A stretch of 64,000 nt of DNA. It comes from an uncultured Verrucomicrobiota bacterium (lineage in GTDB: Bacteria; Verrucomicrobiota; Verrucomicrobiia; Limisphaerales; CAIQOK01). How positions within the stretch are numbered: position 1 is the first letter of the stretch; each line of letters begins with the position of its first letter. The notes under the pieces are model-generated. The model was not told the origin of the DNA, made no database searches, and saw nothing but the letters and a program-made list of their open reading frames with translations. This document shows positions 37,001-45,000 of this stretch, piece by piece. The stretch is from NCBI GenBank assembly GCA_903873415.1, contig CAIQOK010000021.1, positions 62,001 through 126,000 of the forward strand. The letters run 5' to 3'. The translations under genes were made by a program, and so were the position numbers.

Positions 37001-38543
37001 AGACGCCCGACGCCGCGAGCTCGAGCTGGCACGCCAGTCCGAGGCCCGCGACTTGGAGGCCGACGCCCGCTGGCAGCAAGAGCTTCAGCAGCGCGAAGAA
37101 GCCGCCGAAATCAGGCTCAAACAACGAGAACAGCAGTTGATGGCCCAGACCGACGTGCGCCTGGCCGAAATCCAGACCCAGTCCGCCCAGGAACTGCGCC
37201 GCCGCGAGTCCGACCTTCAGCACCAGTTCGAGACCCAGTCGCGCGAGGCCGATGCCCGCTTCAGGCACGAACTCCAGCAGAAGGAACTCGCCCTTCAGAC
37301 CAAGCTCAAGCAGCGCGAGCAGGAGCTGGCCGCCCGCGCCGCCGCACGCGAAACCGAACTCCATCAGCAGGCCGCCGCCGACTTGCTCGCACGCCAGGAG
37401 GAGTGGCAGCGCCAGTCCGCTTCCCGCCTCGCCCAGGACATCCAGGCCCAGGAAGAATCCCTCTTATCCAAATTAAAACAGCGCGAGCAGGAATTGGCTC
37501 TCGCCTTTGAATCCCGCCTCACGGCCGAACAAGCCAGAATCGAGGACGCCGCCCGCCGCCGCGAATCCGAGCTGGGCCGCCAGATCGAGACCCGCTGGAA
37601 ACAGGAACTCCAGCAGCGCGAAGAGGCCGCCGAAACCCGCCTCAAACAGCGCGAACAGCAGCTCCAGGCGCAGACCGAATTGCGTCTGGCCGAAATCCAA
37701 ACCGTGGCCGCTGAGGATTTGCGCAAGCGCGAATCCGAATTCGACCGCCTCCTCGAGGTCCAATCCCGCGAGGCCGACGCCCGTTTCCGTCAGGAATTGC
37801 AGCAGAAAGAACTCGCCCTCCAGACTAGGCTCAAGCAGCGCGAGCAGGACCTGGCCTCCCGTGCCGCCACCCGCGAAACCGAACTGCAAAACCAAGCCGC
37901 CGCCGACTTGCTCGCACGCCAAGACGAATGGGAGCGCCAGACCGACTCCCGCATCCGCGCCACCGAAGCACGCCTGGCCCAAGAGGCCCAGCAGCAGGAA
38001 GAACTCTTCCAATCCAAATCCCGACAGATCGAACAGCATTGGCAGGCCAAGCTCGACAGCGCCCGCATCGAGGCCCAGTCCCAGACCGAACAGGCTCTGC
38101 GCCGGCGCGAACTCGAGTCCGCCGACGCCCTGCCCCGTGCCCTCCGCGAGCAGGAAGCCCGGCTCCGGCAGGAACTCAACCAGCAAATGGAGTCGATCCA
38201 GACCCGGTCCAGGCAGCGCGAGCAGGATCTGGCGGGCCAGTTGGCAGCACAATCCGCCGCCCATCAGTCCGCCCTCCAGAATTCCGAGATTGAGCTGGCC
38301 GGGTTGCGTCGCAGCATTGAGCCTTTCAAGGCCCTGCTGGCCCACACCGAGAAGGAACGCGACGAGGCCAGGTTGTCCGCCTCCGAAGGCATCCGTCAAA
38401 TGCAGGATCTGGAGAAAAAGCTCACTGAAGCATCCTCTCTGCTCAACGGCTGGAAAACCGACAAACATGTCGCCCCGTCCCGGAGTGGCAAAGAAGCATT
38501 CCAGTTTGTGCGCGGTGGATTAGGTGCAACCAGCGAATCCTGA
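34047..38543 (+). CDS. Giant membrane-anchored coiled-coil protein with tandem repeats, unknown
   Basis: 1498 residues. The N-terminus carries three hydrophobic helices at about 28-50, 64-92 and 98-118, then a long charged coiled coil (about 138-445), a fourth helix at about 474-498 (VYPVLAFIVAFLPTLMVEVG) and a second very long coiled coil to the end. Residues 772-1324 are three tandem repeats of 189, 182 and 182 residues, each starting with a KQREQ(E/D)L...F(E/D)(A/S)RL..EQ segment and containing LLARQ(E/D)EW. Composition is dominated by Gln, Glu, Ala, Arg and Leu. No enzymatic motif was seen. The architecture suggests a membrane-attached filament or spacer, perhaps in cell shape, division or envelope organisation. 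There is no obvious Shine-Dalgarno, and the neighbours give no hint. Confidence 0.85.
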   Translation: MKNNNSSDWQSAPPEAGFSPWQLLKSKRISYLTLPLLIMATITEFVILATGWKYQQIACLPKGMGVTFFGIGPIGATILAVELLKLPLAIWTASRTGWQKGIMIMAGLPLICILTFQLVKDMAVYEMGIAMAPAGQMLDQATQEENKIVQLNGELALIKDKKEEREQKLAALASKKAKFKADLEESLKRNGDLREDAISLTDYQKKELSGVEARQSTIIKQFDADTEQLTKAVTDLRGRREAEMAHATKWNAEEARIENDYQTKAAEYANKKAAYEKDKAVFENANYLKRHLMKEPVDPGVPPGRESNTILKPTLIAELDAQIQAKEAELLAVNNRRRDRVAQVESEAHQLRQEFDRRSSTKREESDRKREQLLAAQATLAAEWAAEEKLIDQGYEAAVQKVDLIRAELDASQKKAQAFYEARETAIKNTQVHRIATTVEIVRSLLLGQRPVSIRTTAKERGDLYTDQISMVRVWVYPVLAFIVAFLPTLMVEVGFSTLFKSEHPRPPYRLGLFGHSLHRLYTRAGRQKILRADRLAREATGEIARRDEALVSAQAEAQKTILDKDAQLQAARQALADSAAAHEDQLKKKSDEWVAKLALMADSLNRAIIEKDALRDLQKSEIDRQIQMRQNAWSDRLTQLRQELDEQRAAAETERTALIQEHHRKLMEVSEEAKTQVVQARRQLTEAELAGLEKNAALVHDLKEALHARDSAETELKHLADSQTLKLAQLQDEAARELEKAARQERHRAERQQLEFEQTLHQREEDSQRRLKQREQDLTLGFEARLVAEQTRIEDAARRREAELARQFEARAVEADARWKQEAQQREAAAETRLKHREQQLQAQTEVRLGEIKTQADLDLRQRESDFVRQLEAQTREADARLRHELQQKELALQAKLKQREQELAARAAARETEWQNQSAADLLARQEEWELQTALRVRAVETRLAQEFMQKEEVDLSKFKQREQELVLAFDARLVAEQSRIQEDARRRELELARQSEARDLEADARWQQELQQREEAAEIRLKQREQQLMAQTDVRLAEIQTQSAQELRRRESDLQHQFETQSREADARFRHELQQKELALQTKLKQREQELAARAAARETELHQQAAADLLARQEEWQRQSASRLAQDIQAQEESLLSKLKQREQELALAFESRLTAEQARIEDAARRRESELGRQIETRWKQELQQREEAAETRLKQREQQLQAQTELRLAEIQTVAAEDLRKRESEFDRLLEVQSREADARFRQELQQKELALQTRLKQREQDLASRAATRETELQNQAAADLLARQDEWERQTDSRIRATEARLAQEAQQQEELFQSKSRQIEQHWQAKLDSARIEAQSQTEQALRRRELESADALPRALREQEARLRQELNQQMESIQTRSRQREQDLAGQLAAQSAAHQSALQNSEIELAGLRRSIEPFKALLAHTEKERDEARLSASEGIRQMQDLEKKLTEASSLLNGWKTDKHVAPSRSGKEAFQFVRGGLGATSES
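36360..38018 (+). repeat. Three in-frame tandem repeats of about 560 bp
   Basis: Units at 36360-36926 (567 bp), 36927-37472 (546 bp) and 37473-38018 (546 bp). Each begins with an (L/F)KQREQ motif and ends just before the next. Units 2 and 3 carry different internal deletions (unit 3 lacks about 11 residues after its ARRRE segment, unit 2 about 7 near its end). Copies differ at many positions, so the expansion is not recent. Confidence 0.9.
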
Positions 38544-38652
38544 GGCTTGTTCTTTGTCCGTCCCGGGGCCGATCTGCGGTCCCGGGGCGGAACCCCAAAG
38601 CCGAAGACAAGAGACAATGGGTAACGGGTAAAATGGGTAACGGACAAGGGCA

Positions 38653-38735
38653 ATTTCAGTTTTTTCAAGCTCCAGAGGAGCGACCTGTCTGTATCAACCC
38701 AGTCCAAAATAAAATCCAAGCTCCGTAGGAGCGGC
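38653..38735 (+). repeat. REP-like palindromic units (family B)
   Basis: ttcaagctccagaggagcga followed by cctgtctgta, then aataaaatcc and a second palindrome gctccgtaggagcggcac. The same order occurs at 22978-23035. The hairpin gctcc-gta-ggagc is the kind of short palindrome commonly dispersed in verrucomicrobial genomes. Confidence 0.8.
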
Positions 38736-38852
38736 ACAACCGGCAGATGCGCAATCCAGAAAAATGCAATTTATTTTGCGTGTGATTTTCGCTCTAACCG
38801 ATAGATCCGTGCCGCCCCTCTGTGGCTTGGGAAGGTTTGTTTTTGGTTTTGG

Positions 38853-38897
38853 CTGTAGACAGGTCGCTCCGGCGAGGCCGCGCCTCCGGCGCTTGAA
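38853..38897 (-). repeat. REP-like palindromic unit (family B), inverted copy
   Basis: agacaggtcgctcc followed by palindromic GC text and gcgcttgaag is the reverse complement of the family B unit at 38661-38690. Together the two copies form an inverted pair about 160 bases apart. Confidence 0.7.
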
Positions 38898-39105
38898 GGG
38901 CAGGTAATGGGCAAGTCTTTCGTTGCCGGCCTTTTGGGGTCCAATGGGGACTTATCCTTCTGAGGCTTAGATATTTGGGGTTTTTATGATGCCGGTGGCA
39001 TTGAGCCGCTGCGATTAAAAACGGATTGAACCGGAGCGGGTGGAGTGTTTTCTTGCTTTACTAAATAGGTTTTTCAGCCTAGTCTCATCGAAGATTAGTT
39101 AATGT

Positions 39106-39387
39106 ATGAATGCAACTCTTGCAGTATTGGGTTTGAGTGGTGGCGAACTGGTTTTAGTACTGGTGGTCGTGCTGGTTTTGTTCGGCGCCAAACGGATTCC
39201 CGAGTTTGCCAAGGGGCTGGGCAAGGGCATCAACGAGTTTAAGAAGGCCTCGCGCGAGGTGACGGATGAAATTGAGCGGGCTGGCGAGGCGGCACCATCT
39301 GTCCCGCGCCCCCAAGTTTCGCAAACCCCGCCGGCCAACACCACTGTCCAAGGCTCTCACGAGTCCGCCCCCGGTTCCAAGGCCTGA
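39106..39387 (+). CDS. tatA: Sec-independent protein translocase TatA
   Basis: A 93-residue TatA/E protein: short N-terminus, one membrane helix at about 10-28 ([19 protein letters not shown]), then the signature [20 protein letters not shown] amphipathic helix and a Pro/Ser/Thr-rich cytoplasmic tail. TatA forms the pore of the twin-arginine pathway that exports folded proteins. It starts at the ATG at 39106; an overlapping ATG at 39102 is in another frame. tatC follows after 24 bases, and no separate tatB is seen, so this protein may serve both roles. Confidence 0.94.
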   Translation: MNATLAVLGLSGGELVLVLVVVLVLFGAKRIPEFAKGLGKGINEFKKASREVTDEIERAGEAAPSVPRPQVSQTPPANTTVQGSHESAPGSKA

Positions 39388-39411
39388 TTCCTTCGTTCCC
39401 GCAGGCTCATC

Positions 39412-40419
39412 ATGTCCGATCCCACCGACGAGTTGCGTTCTGACCACCTCGAGGAGGGTGGCGGTCCGGTCAAATCCTTTCTTGAACATCTTGAGGATTT
39501 GCGCTGGATGCTGGTCAAGGGAGGCGCCGCGCTGTTGGTGGGGATGATCATCTGTCTGTATGGGACCAGCCAGATTGTGTGGGCGCTGAAGCTGCCATTA
39601 AGGCGGGCAGCGCTCATTACGGTGGGGCATCAGCAAAAGGCGATGGTGCATTTCGGCACGAATTTGTTGAGCGTGATTGAAGCGCCGACTAACCGGTTCG
39701 GTCCGCTGTATTTGGGCACCAACAGTTTCACGGATCTCCAGATTGAACCGGTTGCGGTGGGGACGAACATCCTGCTCACCGTGCATGTGGATCCCAGTCC
39801 GTCAGATGAGCTGATACAGTCCACGGCGACCGATCTGGTATATCTGGATCCAGCCTCGCCTTTTTTATCCTCGCTGCATCTGGCTCTCTACGGTGGGGTG
39901 CTGCTTGCCGCTCCGTTCATCTTTTATTTTATTGCGCAATTCATTCTGCCGGCGCTGCGGGTTAAGGAGAAGAAGTATGTGCTCAGGGCGTGCTTGGTGG
40001 GGGTGGGTTTGTTTCTTAGCGGGGTGTGTTTCTGCTATTTTTTCGTACTGGCCCGCGCCCTGAAATTCGCCGAGCAATTCTCCCTGTGGATGGGGATCAA
40101 GGTGCCGGAATGGAGGGCTGAGACCTATTTTAGTTTTGTCACCAAGTTCATGCTGGGCATGGGTTTGGGTTTTGAATTGCCCGTGGTTCTGCTGGCCCTG
40201 GTGAAGATCGGGATCCTGGATTATCGGCGGCTGGTGGCCATGCGCCGGTATATGGTTGTGGTGAATCTGGTTTTGGGCGCTTTACTGACCACACCGGAGG
40301 TTTTCACCCAGGTGGTGATGGCCCTGATCCTGCAGGTGCTCTACGAGGTCAGCGTGGTGATTGCCTGGTATTGGGAGCGGCAGGATAAGAAGCGCGCTGC
40401 GGCGGCACCGAGGGATTAG
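39412..40419 (+). CDS. tatC: Sec-independent protein translocase TatC with enlarged first periplasmic loop
   Basis: A 335-residue six-helix receptor for twin-arginine signal peptides. Conserved parts: SFLEHLEDLRWML at the N-terminus, a membrane helix at about 33-52, ASPFLSSLHLALYGGVLLAAPFIFYFIAQFILPAL, then LRVKEKKY, where the Glu corresponds to the essential E. coli Glu103, and later FGFELPVVLLALVKIGIL-like text. The loop between helices 1 and 2 (about residues 53-148) is roughly 70 residues longer than in E. coli TatC and includes beta-like text such as LQIEPVAVGTNILLTVHVDP. The C-terminal tail is Lys/Arg/Ala-rich. It is coupled with tatA. Confidence 0.93.
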   Translation: MSDPTDELRSDHLEEGGGPVKSFLEHLEDLRWMLVKGGAALLVGMIICLYGTSQIVWALKLPLRRAALITVGHQQKAMVHFGTNLLSVIEAPTNRFGPLYLGTNSFTDLQIEPVAVGTNILLTVHVDPSPSDELIQSTATDLVYLDPASPFLSSLHLALYGGVLLAAPFIFYFIAQFILPALRVKEKKYVLRACLVGVGLFLSGVCFCYFFVLARALKFAEQFSLWMGIKVPEWRAETYFSFVTKFMLGMGLGFELPVVLLALVKIGILDYRRLVAMRRYMVVVNLVLGALLTTPEVFTQVVMALILQVLYEVSVVIAWYWERQDKKRAAAAPRD

Positions 40420-40434
40420 CCCGAGCGGGGCTAA
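40416..40434 (+). terminator. Possible hairpin at the end of tatC
   Basis: TTAGCCC at 40416-40422 and GGGCTAA at 40428-40434 form a perfect 7-bp stem with loop gagcg, spanning the tatC stop codon. No T-run follows, so it is at best a weak terminator or mRNA-end stabiliser. Confidence 0.3.
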
Positions 40435-40816
40435 GGGCCGGAGGAAAGCGGGCTGCAAATTATCGAGGATTAGAACGGCACACTTTTTGAGCCGGACCGA
40501 GCCTTCAATATGTTGGCTTAGGCTGGAGATTGGGAGGGTGCTTTCTGGCCTGCCATCCAATAATCTCCCCGCTCCGGTTTAGTCTAAAAACCGCAGTTGG
40601 GATCAGTTGTGAATCAGGAAATCACCGGGGACTGAGAGGAATCATCATCAAAATCATTGATTTGATAGATGAGCTGGATTTTCAAGGAAAGCTCTTTTTC
40701 CCCGCGGTTGCGTGCGGTCTCCACTTCCAAATTCGGGTTTAACCCGACTTCCGCAATTGGGTCTGGACTAAGAATTTCCGGCGGGATTTTGCCGAGTTGG
40801 ATGGCAAAAGTCGCCA
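40420..40816. other. Intergenic region downstream of tatC
   Basis: About 400 bases with no convincing gene. The words ctaaaaaccgcagttgggat (40576-40595) and cttccgcaattgggtctgg (40748-40766) resemble the first part of repeat family A (30341). The region borders the transposase remnant. Confidence 0.5.
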
Positions 40817-41529
40817 CTACAGCCGCGCTTTGGGTTGGTTTATTTTGTCCGCAGTGATGCGAGGCGGTGGTTGGAGATTAAGCTGGGCCGGCAGCAACGC
40901 CACGTCCCGGTCCGGTTGGGTGCGTCGCACCAGCAGGAGTTCCCGCCCGTCGTTGGTGGGCACGCGCACGTCCAAGAGTTGCAACGTGGCCAGCTTCTCG
41001 AAGACGACCCGCGGCATCCGGGTCCCAGCCAGCGCCTTGAGCCGCTGCCACAGGGGATGGCGCGGGCGGTGGTGGCGAACCAGTGCCGATGCAAACGCCA
41101 TTGGCTGCCCGGCGAAAGCAGCCGGTAAAGCGTGAGCAGGCGCAAGACTTTCTCCCAGTCCGTGCCTTCGCGGCTGCAACCCAGACGCGCGGCGAAGAAC
41201 GTATCAAGTTGGAGGTCGTTCCAGAGCTGATCGGCCAGCCACCACGCGCCCTGGGAACGGGGACGGGAGAGTTTAAGCTGGCTGGGTTGGACCTGCACGG
41301 CGGGCGGGGTGCGATCGGCGGGAGAGATCGCGCAGCGCCGGGTCTGCCCGTCGTGTTCGTCAAAGACGTCGATGGCCTTCTGCCACGCGGCGCGCTGGGA
41401 ATCGTTGATCTCGCCCAGGCAGGGGACATGCCGCTGCCCCACGCCGGGCCCAATGCGGCGGCTTTTGACGACGGACCAGGAGCGAGGCTCCTTGCCGCTC
41501 TTTTTGCGCGTGCTAGACTTGAGAGACAT
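40817..41529 (-). pseudogene. Transposase remnant (IS1634/IS4-like), internally deleted
   Basis: Reading leftwards from 41529, the first frame gives an N-terminal transposase part (LGEINDSQRAAWQKAI, WLADQLWNDLQLDTFFA, LRLLTLYRLLSPGSQWRLHRHW) down to about 41070. The next frame, from about 41065 to 40825, gives a C-terminal part (LWQRLKALAGTRMPRVVFEKLATLQLLDVRVPT..., ending PPPRIT). The catalytic DDE core between them, some 300 residues in full-length relatives, is missing, and the join shifts the frame. The element cannot move by itself. No terminal inverted repeats or target duplications were found. Confidence 0.85.
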
Positions 41530-42058
41530 GTCGCCAGCGTAACCGCGGCGCGACGGATGAGAAGAGGGGTGGTCGCCACCACACGCCGTTTGACAGCGGA
41601 AAATGGCGGAATCCTGAGGAAATCCGAAGGTCGATACCGCGAAAAAACCAGATCGCTATCCCGGAAGTAAGGTTTTTCGGTTTAAAGTTTTCGCGTCCGC
41701 CGCCGAGGTTTTAGCCGCTGGAGTTATCTCTTGCTCTGGTTCCTGTTCGTCACTCTCCTCTGCGGCAGGGGGGTGCGATGCGAATATCGACTTTGGCTTC
41801 AGGCATTTTTGAAAGCGAAGGGCCGTCAAGCAGGGGCATTCATTGCCGAGAATCGAAGCCTTATGGATGAAATCCGAGGGCGTGTGTCGACGGCAAATCC
41901 ATCGGCATTCCGGACGTGGCCGCGCAGCGTTCGGACCCTAATCCGTGTCGGCTGTCAGCCGAAGACGGAGGCCAGATCCAATATCCACGGAGGGCATGGG
42001 AAGCGGACGGGACTTGAAACCGAGTGCGACGGATCAAGAGTGAGGAGCCTGCTTGACG
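41530..42058. other. Intergenic region between transposase remnant and exoprotein gene
   Basis: About 530 bases. The first 140 may be the outer end of the old insertion sequence. The open frame at 41731-42081 (+) has no protein-like features and overlaps the end of the exoprotein gene; it is not credited. No terminator was identified. Confidence 0.5.
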
Positions 42059-45000
42059 CTAGGATTTGGGAGGGAGGATGACGGTGACACGGCCGACGCG
42101 GCGGACAAGTCCGGGCTGCTTGCCTTTTTTCTTGTTGGAATCATCTTCCGCAACATCATTTTTGGCCACCTGCTTTGAATCGTTGGAGGCCTGCTGTGCA
42201 GCGGACTGACTGCTGGCGGTGGCGGTGGCCGTAGTCCCGAGAGTTGACTGAGAGGCACCACCGTTGACGGAAACGTTCTGCCCCATCACATCAGCAGAGA
42301 CCCCCTGACCAGCCGAGGCGGACACACCGCTGATACCGATGATGGTGCCGGAGACCGATCCGCCGGCGGAGAGATTTGCCGAGCCGCCGGAGAGGACCGA
42401 TCCGCTGAAACTCTGAGCCGCATCGATGGTGGAGTTCTGACGGGAAACGATAAGGCCTTGAATGTTGCCTTGGGCGGAGATGTTGATTGTGCCGCCGACA
42501 ACGCCACCGGAACCGAGGAGCACATTTCCCGCATGGCTAGTGGTGCCGTCGGGGTTTTTGGAGCCTGCTATCAGGGTAACGGTGGGGCCACCGGCGACGC
42601 TGCCGTTCAAGGCATATTGGGAGATGCCTCCCAAAGTGGAAACAATATCCCCCTGCGGGGTGGTGACTGTAATGTTTCCAGGCAGAGAGTTAAGCGCGCC
42701 GCCTTGGTATTGGCCGGCAGGAGAGAGGGCCAAGATTCCGCTGCCGAAGGGGCGGGGGCTCTGGATGGTTCCCGACACAAGACCTCCCGAAACGAGATCG
42801 GAATAAACCACAGGAATGATCAATGCCGAGTTGGCGCCATTGCCCGCATTGACATTGCCATTGAGTGATGTGACAAACACATTTCCGCCGTTGAACGAGC
42901 CAATCCTCGCGCTGCCCACGTTAACGTCCTGCCCGGCAGACACATATACATCGCTGTGGCCTGAGGTGTAAATGCCATAGGCGATGTTGCCCCCGGTTGG
43001 GGGGATGAAAGCGAAATTGCCCAGACTCAAATCCATTTGGCCCGCCGCACTGACATCCACATCCCCGCCATAGACCGAAGCGATCGTGGAGGTGATCATA
43101 CTGAGAGCCGATGCGGACCGGACCGTGACTGAAGCTCCCACCTGAGTGATGCCGTTGAGCGCAGTATAGTCCCGTGCGGCGCCGCTTCCGCTGCCAACAC
43201 CCCAGGAAATGATTCCGCGGCTGCTCCCCAGATTGATTGCGGCAGCATCGATGCGCAACTGCCCGGGGCCGCCTATCTGGAATCCTGCGGGCACTTCCAA
43301 GTCGCGGTTCCAGGAAGCCAGACTGCTCTGATATAATGCCTCGATGGAAGAAGGCGAAACGAAGGCCAGCGTGCCGAGTGCAAAATAGTATCTGGAAGGA
43401 TCCTGCCCCAGGGCCAACTGCCCCCGCGCCAACACCGGTCTACCGGCGGCATCCAGCCTGACTGTTTGCAGCGGACCTTCCATGAGACTTCTCACATACT
43501 GGCTCATCTGGAAGTGATATCCCAAGCGCAAGGTGGCTGGATCATAGACAAATCCCGGATTGGCGCTGTCTGCGGTGCTCCCGGGAAGGGCGCGTAACTG
43601 GTTGAATGCCGTCTGGAGCTCCTTTGTGGTGGCGTTGGGGGAAACGGTGAAGGCCGATGCCAGCAGCGGATCCACCAGCAAACTGAAGATCGAGTTCCAA
43701 AGGCCGGGATACAGAGGATCGGCGCTGATAATCGCCTTGTCCAAGGTTGTGAAAGTGTAGACCGGAGAATAACTGATGGATCCGCCCACCTTGACCGAAG
43801 TCACGTCGGACTTCTGCAGGTTTTGCCCCACAAGGCTCGAATTGAACATGTTCCCGGCTACAACCATTTGGGCCTCCTTCGGGCTGTAGAGCGTGACATT
43901 ATTCATGTTTCCACCGACACTTACTTTCACCGGAGATGCAGGGTCGACGAACGACGGAGGGCTGGAGCCGTGGTCTGTCGGAAGAAACGTCCCGGTAAGA
44001 CCATTAACCGGGCTTGGATTCCATTGGGCACTTTCGCTCTCAGAGAGGCATAGCGAAAAGACGCCGCCGGGAGCACTTTGAAAATTTCCTTTGGTGGTGA
44101 CATTCAGATTCCCCTGTGAGGAGGGGAACAGAACGACGTTTTGATCCAGAACGAAGTCCCGCCCGGCATCCACTTTGAGACTGGGGGGAAGGAGAATAGG
44201 CAGAGCCCCCCCGCCCGCTGAGGGAGGGGCGAGGGGCGCTCCGATCCCGGTAATCTCAATATTCCCACCCGCCCTCAAGGATAGGGTGGATGCCGCATCA
44301 TAGTTGAAGCGGTGATAACCGGCATAACTCATTCCATCCTTGTCATTGAAGAGTCCGTTCGGATTGAAGGCGTGCTGCAAATAGATATCCCCCTCGGGGG
44401 CGTTTATATTCCACGTTCCCTTGATGAGGCCTAGGGAAAAACCTCCGCTGGACGCCGAGCCTATCGTTCCACCTGAAGTGATGGTGCCTATTCCGTTTGC
44501 AAGAACATAGTTGCCCAGCACGTTGCCTCCGGCGGTGACGGTGACATTTCCAGGCTGGGAACCGAACGCGCCTGATCCGGCGCCGTACTGGGCCTCGTTA
44601 TAATTATTCTGGAGCGGGAGATAACTGGTTACATTTCCTCCGGCAGTGATGGTGACATCTCCACCCGCAGCGGTGCTGATGCCTCCCAGCCGCGTGGAAT
44701 TCACAATGTAATACGGTGCGGCAAGGCGGCCAAAAGTATATCCGTAGAAATTAACTCCGCTGTTCACATCACCCAGAAGGGCCGTAACGTCGATGCTTCC
44801 GCCCGTGCGGGTTCGGACGGCACCGGAGTTGATGAAAACCTCGTTTGCAGCCCACAAACTGACCCGGCCATTCAGCGCATCAACATAGGAGTTGCCGTCC
44901 AGATAGATCCCTCCAGTCCGCATTGTGTCAGGTCTCGCGAGCAGATTTTCCGGCCCGGCTTTCAAATAAACGCTCCAGTTGTTGCCGGCCTTGATGCCGG

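Larger units (their letters stand above)
38544..39105. other. Intergenic region with family B repeats
   Basis: 562 bases between the coiled-coil gene and tatA. It includes short direct repeats (gtcccggggc twice near 38557-38587; gggtaacgg twice near 38617-38643), two family B palindromic units at 38653-38735 and one inverted at 38853-38897. The last 90 bases before tatA are AT-rich and probably hold its promoter. No gene is visible. Confidence 0.65.

Noticed and set aside
36360-38018. Regularly spaced repeats considered as a CRISPR array
   Set aside because: Units are about 560 bp, imperfect and in frame within a coding region, so they are protein repeats.
37507-38523. 338-codon overlapping frame on the plus strand
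   Set aside because: A Pro/Ser/Arg-rich alternate frame of the coiled-coil repeats; it owes its length to codon periodicity.
41731-42081. 116-codon open frame on the plus strand
   Set aside because: No recognisable domain, unusual composition, overlaps the 3' end of the exoprotein gene.
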